DNA from: Variovorax paradoxus_P
GTDB lineage: Bacteria; Pseudomonadota; Gammaproteobacteria; Burkholderiales; Burkholderiaceae_C
NCBI RefSeq assembly: GCF_050627025.1
Contig: NZ_CP192472.1
Reading direction: 5' to 3' (one strand)
Length of the DNA stretch: 64,000 bases
Shown here: one piece after another, positions 17,727 through 26,163 of the stretch
Layout of the letters: every line of letters begins with the position of its first letter
Numbering within the stretch: the first letter of the stretch is position 1
Program-made: the position numbers and the translations under genes
Notes under the pieces: model-generated
Databases searched by the model: none
Told to the model about the DNA's origin: nothing
The model's input: only the letters and a program-made list of their open reading frames with translations

Positions 17727-18587
17727 TCAAAGACTGATCGCCGCGATCCCCGCCAGCACGATCACCGCGCCGGCAATGCGGCGCGCGAGATGACCCTCGC
17801 CAAACAGTCTGCACGCGACGAGTGAGCCGATGACGATGGACGACTCACGCAGGGGCGCGACAAGTGCCACCGGCGCCTCCAGCATGGCGGTGAGAACGAG
17901 GATGTAGGCGAGCGGGGAGAACACAGCCACGATGAGGATCGGCACGGCGTCGGCACGGATGGCCGCTCGAATGCGATGGCGCCGACGCAGCAAACTGGGG
18001 GTCAGGATCAGGCTCTGCAGCAGCAGCGTGGCGGCGTAGTAGCTCACAGGCGCCAGGTGCAGCGCGACGACCGAATAGCCGTCCCAGACCGTGTAGGCGG
18101 CGATGGTCGCCCCCGTGGCGGCGCCCCAGAGCAAGCCCTGAAGCGGCCGGCGGCTTGCGCTTCTGAACGGATTGCCGGTGACGACGAGAATGCCCGCCAC
18201 GACAAGCGAAGCGCCGAACATCGCGGCAGCGGTGAGCTGTTCGTCCAGGAGCAGGATCGCGAACAGCATCGCCAGCATCGGCCCGGTGCCGCGGGCGACC
18301 GGATAAACCACCCCCAGTTCAGCGCGTTCGTAGCCGGCCTGCAAGGTCAGAGAATAAGCGGTGTGCAACACGGCCGAGACAGCGGCGCCCGCCGCGAGCT
18401 GCCAGCCGGGCACCTGCTGCCCATCCGCCATGAAGGCGAGGCTGATCGGTATGCACAGCAGCGCCGAAGCGTAGGTGTAGGCGCAGACGAACAGGACGGC
18501 ATCACCGCGCTTGTACTTCGAGGCCAGGTTCCACACCGCATGGGCGACCGCCGCGGCGAGGACCATCGCGACCGTGCCAGGCGGCAT
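17727..18587 (-). CDS. EamA/DMT family transporter
   Basis: This 286-residue membrane protein has two EamA repeats giving about ten hydrophobic helices; the end of the first repeat reads YPVARGTGPMLAMLFAILLL. DMT carriers usually export small metabolites or amino acids. Its ATG overlaps the stop of the RpiR regulator by one base (TGATG), so the two are cotranscribed. A role in exporting the metabolite sensed by the regulator is an inference. Confidence 0.87.
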   Translation of the reverse strand: MPPGTVAMVLAAAVAHAVWNLASKYKRGDAVLFVCAYTYASALLCIPISLAFMADGQQVPGWQLAAGAAVSAVLHTAYSLTLQAGYERAELGVVYPVARGTGPMLAMLFAILLLDEQLTAAAMFGASLVVAGILVVTGNPFRSASRRPLQGLLWGAATGATIAAYTVWDGYSVVALHLAPVSYYAATLLLQSLILTPSLLRRRHRIRAAIRADAVPILIVAVFSPLAYILVLTAMLEAPVALVAPLRESSIVIGSLVACRLFGEGHLARRIAGAVIVLAGIAAISL

Positions 18588-19465
18588 CAGGCGATATCGG
18601 GCAGGTCGATGCCCGCCCGTTCGGCGCGACGACTGCGCTGCGGGTCGCGCAGCGCGACAGCCGCGACCAGCGCGTCGATCACCACGAGCTGCGCCAGCCG
18701 ACTCCCGGCCGCGGCCATCTGGGCCGTCAGTGGCGCGCCGCCGACGACAAGCGCGATGTTCGCGAGTGTCGCCAGCGGTGTGCCGTACTGGTTGGTGATG
18801 GCGATGAGCGAGGCTCCGGCAGAAGATGCCGCATCGGCGATGGCGAGCGTCGTCGAGGTGCGTCCGGTCGAACTGATGGCGATGACGACGTCACCGGGGC
18901 CCAGGAGCCGCGTCGCGATCATTGCCGACAGATGGTCCGCAATGCCGATGGTCGTCACGCCGACCGCGCGCAGTCGGAAGACCGCATCGGCGGCGACCGT
19001 CGCGGAGGGGCCGGCTCCGAATGCGATCACCTGGCGCGCCTGCTCGATGGTGCTGACTGCCCGCTCGAGCGCCGACAGCTCCAGGGCTCCTCCGAGCGCG
19101 GTCAGTGCGTCAGTGCCTGCGCGGATCGAGGCTTCGAGCACCGCTGCAGTCGTCGCACCCGCGGTGAGCACGCCAGGCGGCGCAAAGAACCCGGTGGTAC
19201 CGCGGGCACGCGCGATCTCGATCTTCAGTTCGGTGAAACCGCTGAACCCGATCGCACGCGCGGCGCGAATCACGCTCGGCGGCGAGACGCCGGCGCGGGC
19301 AGCCACCTGCGCGGTCGTGCTCGCGCCCACGAACAAGGGATCGGCGAGCAGGAGCTCGACGACCTTTGCCTCGCTGGCAGCGAGATCGCCAGTTCGGGCC
19401 TGGATGCTTCCGATCCATTGCAACAAGCGCGCATTGCCTGAAACTCTATTACCATTTCTCTTCAT
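18587..19465 (-). CDS. MurR/RpiR family transcriptional regulator with SIS domain
   Basis: This 292-residue regulator has an RpiR helix-turn-helix (about residues 15-80, including TAQVAARAGVSPPSVIRAARA) and a SIS sugar-phosphate-binding domain with FGAGPSATVAADAVFRL and ISSTGRTSTTLAIADAA. The frame is open 67 codons further upstream. I placed the start at the ATG of 19465 because the residues from there match the family, whereas upstream ones do not and run into the divergent gene. A 9-bp inverted repeat overlaps this start, suggesting autoregulation. It is coupled to the EamA exporter and divergent from a PanE-like reductase. Confidence 0.87.
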   Translation of the reverse strand: MKRNGNRVSGNARLLQWIGSIQARTGDLAASEAKVVELLLADPLFVGASTTAQVAARAGVSPPSVIRAARAIGFSGFTELKIEIARARGTTGFFAPPGVLTAGATTAAVLEASIRAGTDALTALGGALELSALERAVSTIEQARQVIAFGAGPSATVAADAVFRLRAVGVTTIGIADHLSAMIATRLLGPGDVVIAISSTGRTSTTLAIADAASSAGASLIAITNQYGTPLATLANIALVVGGAPLTAQMAAAGSRLAQLVVIDALVAAVALRDPQRSRRAERAGIDLPDIA

Positions 19466-19478
19466 ATTCGGTAATAGA
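19445..19478. promoter_or_regulatory. inverted-repeat operator candidate for the RpiR regulator
   Basis: TCTATTACC (19445-19453) and GGTAATAGA (19470-19478) are perfect inverted 9-bp arms around a 16-bp spacer. The site covers the RpiR start codon and sits in the short divergent gap before the PanE-like gene, as expected for an autoregulatory operator controlling both directions. Confidence 0.6.
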
Positions 19479-19553
19479 TTACACTGCACCGGTGACGAGC
19501 GCAAGCATGGCGCGTACGGAACGCTGAAGGGACGCTCGAAGGAGTCTGTGTTC

Positions 19554-20450
19554 ATGAATACAACAAGGGCTGCATCCATCGCCGTTGTGGGTCCCGGTGC
19601 CATCGGCACCGCGGTCGCGGCGGCACTGCACGAAGCCGGTCGCACACCGTTGCTGTGCGGCCGCACACCCCGGGCGTGCCTGACGCTTCAGGATGGCGAT
19701 CGCCTCATCACCGTGCCCGGTCCGGTGCGGGTGGATCCCGCAAAAATCGGTGGGACCGTTGACCTCGTGTTTCTGGCGGTCAAGGAGACACAGATCGAGG
19801 CTGCGGCAGACTGGCTCGCCGCTTTGGGTGGTCCCAAGACTGTCGTGTGCGTTTTGCAGAACGGCGTCGAGCAGCTGGAGCGGGTCGCCCTGCATGCCCA
19901 GGCCGCGCAGGTCGTTCCCGCGGTCGTGTGGTTCCCTGTGCAGGCCCAAGCCGACGGCTCGGTGCGCCTGCGCGCAGACATGCGCCTGAGCCTGCCAGAC
20001 ACGTCGCACGCCCGCGTGGTGGCCGAGGCGCTGCAAGGCACACGCTGCCGGGTCGAGCTGGCCGCGAACTTCCACACGCTGGCCTGGCGCAAACTGCTGC
20101 AGAACGCGGTGGCCGGATTCATGGTGCTCACGCAACGCCGCTCGGGCATGTTCGGCCGGTCCGATATCGCCGCGCTCGCCCTTGCCTATCTGCGGGAGTG
20201 CCTGGCCGTGGCCCGCGCCGAGGGTGCAGAACTCGACGAGGGGGTGCCGCAGGAGATTCTCGACAAGTTCCAGGCATCTCCCACAGACATGGGCACGTCC
20301 ATCCTCACGGATCGCGAAGCCGGCCGGCCGCTCGAATGGGATATCCGCAACGGTGTCGTCGCGCGTCGCGGCCGGGCTCTAGGCCTCGCAACGCCGATCA
20401 GCGATATCCTGGTGCCGCTGCTCGCGGCCGCGAGCGATGGCCCTGGCTGA
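19554..20450 (+). CDS. ketopantoate reductase family protein (ApbA/PanE-like)
   Basis: This 298-residue NADPH-dependent 2-keto-acid reductase has the N-terminal Rossmann motif IAVVGPGAIGTAVAAALHEAG, a catalytic Lys candidate in AWRKLLQNAV (about residue 180) and the PanE C-terminal helical domain. GAAGGAG lies 9 nt before the ATG at 19554; the same frame is open far upstream, but that part is antisense to the regulator. It is divergent from an RpiR regulator plus EamA carrier, which suggests a catabolic or detoxifying 2-keto-acid reductase and not the housekeeping pantothenate enzyme. Confidence 0.85.
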   Translation: MNTTRAASIAVVGPGAIGTAVAAALHEAGRTPLLCGRTPRACLTLQDGDRLITVPGPVRVDPAKIGGTVDLVFLAVKETQIEAAADWLAALGGPKTVVCVLQNGVEQLERVALHAQAAQVVPAVVWFPVQAQADGSVRLRADMRLSLPDTSHARVVAEALQGTRCRVELAANFHTLAWRKLLQNAVAGFMVLTQRRSGMFGRSDIAALALAYLRECLAVARAEGAELDEGVPQEILDKFQASPTDMGTSILTDREAGRPLEWDIRNGVVARRGRALGLATPISDILVPLLAAASDGPG

Positions 20451-20559
20451 TCCTGCGGCCGATGCGCGCACCGTCGCGCCTCTTCCTCTGCGGCGCTCGC
20501 AATCCTCCGTCGAGTTGCTGTCCAGCCAGTGTGCGAACACCGGCCTTCGCGGCCCACGC

Positions 20560-21543
20560 CTAGTCCGCTTTGAATCCCGAAGCCTTGACCACCGGCTCCC
20601 AGAAGGCGCGCATTTCGCCGAACCTGGCTCGAGCCTCGGCCGGCGAGCTTGCCGTCTCCACAAAGCCGAGCGTGCGGATCTTGCGCGCGAACTGCTCGGT
20701 TGCCACCGCTTTTCGGATCGCAGTGCTCCATTCGGAGACGACGACGGCAGGCGTTCCAGGCGGCAGGCATATGGCCAATACGCCCACCGCGGTGAGCTCC
20801 TTTCGACCGAGCTCGCCGAACGTCGGAACGTCAGGCAGAAGCGGCGAGCGCTGCGCAGAGGTCACTGCCAGCACGCGAAGCTTGCCGGCGTTGTGGTGCT
20901 GCGCGAAGTCTCCGACCGTGGAACTTCCCGCGGCGACATTGCCACCGACCAGGTTCACGATCATCGGGGCGGCGCCCTGAAACGGCACGTCCTGTAGGGG
21001 GGTCCCGATGACTTTGGCGATCTGCAAACCCAAGAAATGGGTCGGGCCTCCCGATGCGGCATGGCCGAAGTTGGCATGCTCAGGATGAGTGCGCACCCAT
21101 TGGGCATATTCAGCAAAGGTCTTGACGGGCGAGGACGCTGGTACAGCCAGCGCCATCGGAAACTCGACCACCGTCGACGCCGGCAGGATATCCCGCTGCG
21201 CAGCGTAGTTGAGCTTGTTGAAGACGAATGGATAGATCGATTGCAGGAAGTCAGGACACAACATGGCCACGCTTCCGTCGGCCGGGGCGGCACGCAACAC
21301 ATCAATCGCGATCTTTCCGCCGGCTCCGGGCCTGTTCTCCACCACGACGGTGCGGTTGAGCGGCTCGTGCAGCTGATCCGCAAGCGCCCGTGTAACGACA
21401 TCGAGTGTCCCGCCAGGCGAGAAGCCCACCAGAATCCTGGCGGGCAGTTGGCTGGCCGACTGCGCGATGGCAGACGGCGCGCCGAAAGCCGCGGCAACGA
21501 TGAGTGCGAGGCTGTAGCGCCAGGCGGTACTTGGTTTGTTCAA
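20560..21543 (-). CDS. Bug/TctC family tripartite tricarboxylate transporter receptor
   Basis: This 327-residue periplasmic solute receptor has a signal peptide ending near AIAQSAS, followed by LVGFSPGGTLDVVTRALA and VVENRPGAGG, both typical of Bug proteins. These receptors bind carboxylates for TctAB-type carriers or act as sensors; no TctAB genes are nearby. It is the last gene of the minus-strand acyl-CoA operon, about 120 bp after the enoyl-CoA hydratase. I infer that it binds the acid whose CoA ester that operon degrades. Confidence 0.92.
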   Translation of the reverse strand: MNKPSTAWRYSLALIVAAAFGAPSAIAQSASQLPARILVGFSPGGTLDVVTRALADQLHEPLNRTVVVENRPGAGGKIAIDVLRAAPADGSVAMLCPDFLQSIYPFVFNKLNYAAQRDILPASTVVEFPMALAVPASSPVKTFAEYAQWVRTHPEHANFGHAASGGPTHFLGLQIAKVIGTPLQDVPFQGAAPMIVNLVGGNVAAGSSTVGDFAQHHNAGKLRVLAVTSAQRSPLLPDVPTFGELGRKELTAVGVLAICLPPGTPAVVVSEWSTAIRKAVATEQFARKIRTLGFVETASSPAEARARFGEMRAFWEPVVKASGFKAD

Positions 21544-21663
21544 GAGCTGCTCCAGGGAAATTCGGCAGGGTCACGTCGGTTGTCGCGACGTCGGCACGAG
21601 GCCACTCGAGGGACTCGAGCGCTCAGCAACACACGACGCCTGCGCCCTTTGTGCGAGGTAAAG

Positions 21664-22440
21664 TCAGCGACCCCGGAAGACCGGCGCACGCTTGTCGGCG
21701 AACGCACGGCGCCCTTCCAGTCGGTCCTCGCTGTCCCTGAGCACGCCAAAGGCCTGTCGCTCCAGTTCCAGTCCACCGGCAAGCGGCAGCTCCCGTCCGG
21801 TCATCGCCAGACGCTTGGCGGCGGTCATCGCCAATGGCGCATTGGCTGCCATTGCTCGCGCCAGGTTGATCGCCGTTTCCTGCAGCGCGGCAAGGGGAAC
21901 CACCTTGCTGACCAGGCCGATCCGCAACGCTTCGTTGGCATCAATGCGTTCGCCCGTGAGCAGCATCCACATCGCATCCGACTGGCCCACCGCGCGGATC
22001 AGGCGTTGCGTGCCCCCGGCGCCTGGGATGCTGCCGACGCGCACTTCCGGCAAGCCGAACTGCGCGTTGTCGGAACAGATGCGGATGTCCGCGAGCAACG
22101 CCAGTTCCAGGCCACCGCCGAGGGCATAGCCGTTGATCGCGGCGATGACAGGCTTGTCGGTCTGCAGCGTGCCGAAATTGGAATGTCGGGTGCCGGCGCG
22201 AAAGACCTGCCGGGCTGCGCTGTCGGCAGGCGGCATCGTTTTCTTGAGGTCTGCACCTGTGCAGAACGCACGCTCGCCCGCGCCCGTCAGCACGAGGACG
22301 CGGATGCCCTCGTCGCTGGAGACCTCGTCCCAGATCGCGAGCAGCTGCTCGTTGGACTCCGGGTCGATGGAATTCATGGCTTCAGGCCGATTCAGGGTGA
22401 CGATGGCGACGCCATCCTGGACTGTCTTGACGATGGGCAT
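21664..22440 (-). CDS. enoyl-CoA hydratase/isomerase (crotonase family)
   Basis: This 258-residue crotonase-fold enzyme has the oxyanion-hole and catalytic segments intact. E112 in GGGLELALLAD and E132 in FGLPEVRVGSIPGAGG are spaced 20 residues apart, as in rat hydratase, so hydratase activity is plausible. It starts 9 bp after the CaiB-family stop on the same strand. In this operon it would hydrate an unsaturated acyl-CoA before SDR oxidation and thiolysis. The acyl chain is unknown. Confidence 0.92.
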   Translation of the reverse strand: MPIVKTVQDGVAIVTLNRPEAMNSIDPESNEQLLAIWDEVSSDEGIRVLVLTGAGERAFCTGADLKKTMPPADSAARQVFRAGTRHSNFGTLQTDKPVIAAINGYALGGGLELALLADIRICSDNAQFGLPEVRVGSIPGAGGTQRLIRAVGQSDAMWMLLTGERIDANEALRIGLVSKVVPLAALQETAINLARAMAANAPLAMTAAKRLAMTGRELPLAGGLELERQAFGVLRDSEDRLEGRRAFADKRAPVFRGR

Positions 22441-22449
22441 GGGTGTGTC

Positions 22450-23640
22450 TCAGTTCGAAGGAGAGTCGGCGGCGATGACCGCCTCGATGTTTTCCGGCGG
22501 CATGCCCAGTTCGACCAACACCTCGTGGGTGTGCTGTCCGAGTGTGGGAGCCGCTCGTCGCGCCTGGGGCCGCTCGCCAACCGCACCGATGACGCTGCGT
22601 GGCATCGTCAACGCACCTGCGACCGGGTGCTGCAAGGTCTCTGTGAGCGCCGCGTCAACGAAGGGCGCGGACCGCGCGACCTCGGCATAGTTGTTGATCG
22701 GCCCGCAGATGATGTCCACGGCCGCGAACTGCTCGAGCCAGAAGGCACGGGGATGCGCAAGCATGCGTGCTTCGAGCAGGCGCAACAGCGCCTCGCGGTG
22801 CTGCAACCGATCCTTGTTCTCGGCAAAGCGCGGGTCCGATGCGAGCTCAGGCGCACCGATGGCGGCACATAAGGCCTGCCATCGCGCGGGGTGATAGGCC
22901 GCCACCATGATCCACCCGTCGGCGCAACGCAAGGCCTCGTTCGGCGTCGAATACGGCGCTGCGTTTCCCTGCGGGCCGGGCACATGGCCGTCCGCGAAAT
23001 AGGACGCGAAACTCACATGCTGTAGCGCGATGGCGCTGGCGAACATGCTTGCTTCCACGTGCTGGCCCAACCCGGTGCGTTGGCGCTGCGCGAGGGCAGC
23101 CAGGATCGAGATGGTCGCGAAGGACCCCGTGACAAGATCGACAACGGGCACCGGCACCTTGCACGGCTCGCCGCCGGGCGCGCCGGTGACACTCATGAGG
23201 CCGCTGACGGCTTGCAGCACGCCGTCCACCCCGGGCAGGTCCTTGGCGGCCCCGTGCTGACCGTACGCGGAGACAGAGCAATAGATCAGCCGCGGATTGG
23301 CCGCAGCCGCCGTGGCGTAGTCAAGCCCCAGGCGTTCCATCACGCCCGGGCGAAAGCTCTCCACCAGCACGTCCGCCTGCGCGACCAGCTGCAGCGCCGC
23401 TTGCCGGTGGGTCGGCTGCTTCAGATCGAGCACGATGCTGCGCTTGTTGCGATTGAGCGCAAGGAAAGGAACGCCCTCGCCATGAACCCAGGGCGACAGC
23501 GCTCGCGACAGATCTCCTGTGGGGGCTTCCACCTTCACGACGTCGGCCCCGAGGTCGGCCATGCACAGCGTGCACGTGGGGCCCGCCATGACCTGGGTGA
23601 AGTCGATCACCTTCAATCCGCTCAATGCATTTGCGAGCAT
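22450..23640 (-). CDS. CaiB/BaiF (class III) CoA-transferase
   Basis: This 396-residue protein is a family III CoA-transferase. It has the N-terminal DFTQVMAGPTCTLCMADLGA segment and a candidate catalytic Asp in VPVVDLVTGSF (about residue 168). The intertwined-dimer family moves CoA between carboxylic acids. In this operon it probably activates the imported acid, sparing ATP. It lies between the SDR gene (48 bp upstream) and the enoyl-CoA hydratase (9 bp downstream). Confidence 0.92.
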   Translation of the reverse strand: MLANALSGLKVIDFTQVMAGPTCTLCMADLGADVVKVEAPTGDLSRALSPWVHGEGVPFLALNRNKRSIVLDLKQPTHRQAALQLVAQADVLVESFRPGVMERLGLDYATAAAANPRLIYCSVSAYGQHGAAKDLPGVDGVLQAVSGLMSVTGAPGGEPCKVPVPVVDLVTGSFATISILAALAQRQRTGLGQHVEASMFASAIALQHVSFASYFADGHVPGPQGNAAPYSTPNEALRCADGWIMVAAYHPARWQALCAAIGAPELASDPRFAENKDRLQHREALLRLLEARMLAHPRAFWLEQFAAVDIICGPINNYAEVARSAPFVDAALTETLQHPVAGALTMPRSVIGAVGERPQARRAAPTLGQHTHEVLVELGMPPENIEAVIAADSPSN

Positions 23641-23688
23641 GCGACCTTCGATCTCGTTGGATGTTCTTCTTGGATCCGCATCGGCTCA

Positions 23689-24468
23689 CTACACCGACGG
23701 GCTGCTGAGGCTGCGTCCGCCGCAAACGTAAAGCAGCTGCCCCGTGACGTAGCTGGAGCCTGGCTCCGCGAAGAATCGAACGGCACGACCGATGTCTTCC
23801 GGCTGGCCGATGCGCTCCATCGGCACGGTCTTGTGAAGGCCCTGCCTGACCTCTTCGGTGAGCGTTTCAAACAGAGGCGTCTCGACGATGCCCGGGGCGA
23901 TGGCATTCACGGTGATGCCCTTGCGCGCATATTCCAGCGCCAGCGAGCGGGTCAGGCTCACCACGGCGCCTTTGGAAGCGGAATAGGCCGCCTGGCCGCG
24001 ATTGCCCAGCCAGGCACGCGAACCGATGTTGATGATGCGTCCGAACCGGTTTTCCGCCATCTGGGCCAAGACCGCCTTGGAGCAAATGAATTGCGAATGG
24101 AGGTTGACCTCGATCACGCGGCTCCAGAACGCCAGATCCATCTTGGAAACAAGCTTGTCTCCACCGATGCCGGCGTTGTTGACCAGGACGTCGATGCGGG
24201 CATGGGATGCCAGCAGTTGGGCCACTGTCGACTCCACCTGCTCCACAGAGCTCACGTCGACCTTGAAGGTCTTCACGTCGGCCCCCTCGCTCGCAAGGCT
24301 GCGCTGGGCCGTTTGCAGGGCTTCGTCGTCGAAGTCCCACAGCGCGATGCGGCAGCCGCCCTGCGCAAGCTCGCGGGCGATGCCAAGGCCGATGCCCTTC
24401 GCCCCTCCGGTCACGACGGCGACAAGGCCTTGCAACGAGGCAGGCGCGGTTGGATTTGTCTGGTTCAT
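23689..24468 (-). CDS. SDR family oxidoreductase (3-hydroxyacyl-CoA dehydrogenase / FabG-like)
   Basis: This 259-residue classical short-chain dehydrogenase has the cofactor motif VVTGGAKGIGLGIA, NNAGIGG, and the catalytic set ending in Y-x3-K within AAYSASKGAVVSLTRSLALE. D60-type residues suggest NAD(H), but this is not certain. It sits between thiolase and CoA-transferase genes, where a 3-hydroxyacyl-CoA dehydrogenase step would be needed, so that role is favoured over fatty-acid synthesis. Confidence 0.9.
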   Translation of the reverse strand: MNQTNPTAPASLQGLVAVVTGGAKGIGLGIARELAQGGCRIALWDFDDEALQTAQRSLASEGADVKTFKVDVSSVEQVESTVAQLLASHARIDVLVNNAGIGGDKLVSKMDLAFWSRVIEVNLHSQFICSKAVLAQMAENRFGRIINIGSRAWLGNRGQAAYSASKGAVVSLTRSLALEYARKGITVNAIAPGIVETPLFETLTEEVRQGLHKTVPMERIGQPEDIGRAVRFFAEPGSSYVTGQLLYVCGGRSLSSPSV

Positions 24469-24478
24469 GTCGACCCGA

Positions 24479-25615
24479 TCAGAGCGAAAGAATATGGATG
24501 GCGCAGGCGGCGTGATCCACGCCCCAGATACCGCCGCCAGTCACCTGCGTGAGGCCGATGCGCGCCCCCTGCACTTGCCGTGCTCCCGCGCGGCCTTGCA
24601 ACTGCTCGCAGACCTCCACGATCTGTGCGACGCCGGTCGCGCCGGGCGGATGTCCCTTGGCGAGAAGGCCGCCGCTTGGATTGACCGGCACCCGCCCGCC
24701 CAGGGCCGTCGCACCGCTGTGGAGCAACAGCGCCGCGTCGCCGCGATCGCAAAGGCCCAGCGCTTCGTAGTAGAGCAATTCGGAGATGGTGAAGGCGTCG
24801 TGCACTTCCAGCAGGCTGAGGTCCTGGGGTCCCACGCCGGCCTGCTCATAGGCCAGCCTGGCCGCACGCGCCGTGATCTCGGCCTCCGTCATGTCGACGG
24901 GCGTGGTTTCGAACAAGCCGGACTGCACCACGGACGCCAGTACCTGAACCGGCTTTGCTACGCCTTGGGAGGGCTTGGTGCTGAGCACGAGGGCCGCCGC
25001 GCCGTCGACCACGGCGGGACAGCACTGCAGCAGCGTGAGCGGCTCGGCCACGGGGCGGGATGCAAGAATCTCCTCGCGGGTCGCCAGCTTTGCAAATTTG
25101 GCGATGGGATTAAGAACACCGTGCTTTCGGTTCTTCACGGAGATGTCCGCAAGCGTCTCGAGCTTGAGCCCGCGGTCGTGCATGTATCGCCGAGCGCGCA
25201 TGGCGTACAAGGCGGGCATGATCATGCCCCGCCTGTTGTTCCAGTCTTGCTGGCTCAGCTGCAACGGCCCGCCTCCGAGACCGCTCAGATGGTCCATCCC
25301 GAATACCAGGACAGTGTCGTACTGACCGACCTTGAGCGCCTGCAATGCGAGATTCAGTGCGGTCGCGCCGCTGGAGCAGGCGTTGTCCACGTTGTAGACG
25401 GCGCCCCCGTGCGCATGCAGTTCACGCAGTGCCCGCTGCCCCGGCAACATGGCCCCGAGCGCGTTGCCGCAGTAGAACGCCTGTACCTCGGAAAGCCGCG
25501 TGCCGGCATCCTCCAGGGCGCCAAGAATGGCCGACTGGACCATGGCCTCTTCGGTGAGCTCCGGAAAGCGGCCGAAGTCGGTGATTCCCACGCCGGTGAT
25601 CATTGGTTGCTTCAT
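24479..25615 (-). CDS. thiolase family protein (SCP-x/acetyl-CoA acetyltransferase-like)
   Basis: This 378-residue non-decarboxylating thiolase has the acylated Cys in NVDNACSSGATAL, the catalytic His in LLEVHDAFTISELL and the C-terminal loop GGLLAKGHPPGATG. In the last, CxG is replaced, as in SCP-x-type proteins. The frame is open upstream, but the ATG at 25615 follows AGGAG and begins one base after the OB-fold gene stops. Such thiolases often pair with a DUF35/OB-fold partner, exactly the arrangement here. It would cleave the 3-oxoacyl-CoA made by the operon. Confidence 0.9.
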   Translation of the reverse strand: MKQPMITGVGITDFGRFPELTEEAMVQSAILGALEDAGTRLSEVQAFYCGNALGAMLPGQRALRELHAHGGAVYNVDNACSSGATALNLALQALKVGQYDTVLVFGMDHLSGLGGGPLQLSQQDWNNRRGMIMPALYAMRARRYMHDRGLKLETLADISVKNRKHGVLNPIAKFAKLATREEILASRPVAEPLTLLQCCPAVVDGAAALVLSTKPSQGVAKPVQVLASVVQSGLFETTPVDMTEAEITARAARLAYEQAGVGPQDLSLLEVHDAFTISELLYYEALGLCDRGDAALLLHSGATALGGRVPVNPSGGLLAKGHPPGATGVAQIVEVCEQLQGRAGARQVQGARIGLTQVTGGGIWGVDHAACAIHILSL

Positions 25616-25616
25616 T

Positions 25617-25976
25617 TCATTGCTCCTGGAAGGCGTAGTCGGGTGTGCCGTCCGGCAATGCGAAGGGCACCACCCGCACGCGGCTTTCGATCGCAGGCGG
25701 GCTTCCATCGAACAAGAGCCGGCCGAAAGCGCGCACGCCCGATTCGAAGTCGACCATCGCCAGTGCGTAGGCGGGCTTGTCCTTGCCGGGATGGACCATC
25801 GTGAAGCTGTAGAGGGACCCGGTCGGGCCGAGCTCGATTTCCTCGATCGGCTGGTCGTGGTGGACGAACTCGATCGGCGGAAACTGGGGGGGCTGACCGC
25901 CTGCCTGTGTGGCCACAAGCACCATACCGCCGGGGGTGTCACGGAAGTGCGAATCCGTGCGCTTGATGATCTTCAA
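25617..25976 (-). CDS. OB-fold (DUF35-like) thiolase partner protein
   Basis: This 119-residue protein has the DUF35 OB-fold character, including GSLYSFTMVHPGK and YALAMVDFESGVRAFGRL. It contains no Cys, so the N-terminal rubredoxin-like zinc ribbon of many family members is missing. In sterol and acyl-CoA degradation, DUF35 proteins form complexes with SCP-x thiolases or MaoC hydratases. It is first in the minus-strand operon and one base from the thiolase gene, so a complex with that thiolase is likely. Confidence 0.82.
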   Translation of the reverse strand: MKIIKRTDSHFRDTPGGMVLVATQAGGQPPQFPPIEFVHHDQPIEEIELGPTGSLYSFTMVHPGKDKPAYALAMVDFESGVRAFGRLLFDGSPPAIESRVRVVPFALPDGTPDYAFQEQ

Positions 25977-26163
25977 AGGTGTCTCCTGTTCCGGTGGCGA
26001 TGGCCACGACAGCAGGGAGTGTGTTGAAGCAGGGCCGCCCGGTCATTGGATTTGTGCTGCGCACTCTTTAGCCTTCCTAAAGAGTCTCAAGCTTGTAGTT
26101 CTGCTAAAGCGAGAGCAGCTAAATTGCAAGGACGGGCGCCATGCGCACGCGCATACTGAATGA

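Noticed and set aside
17976..19553. N-terminal extension of the PanE-like gene by several hundred codons
   Set aside because: The extra frame runs antisense through EamA and RpiR genes and has no domain character; the ATG at 19554 has a good ribosome-binding site.
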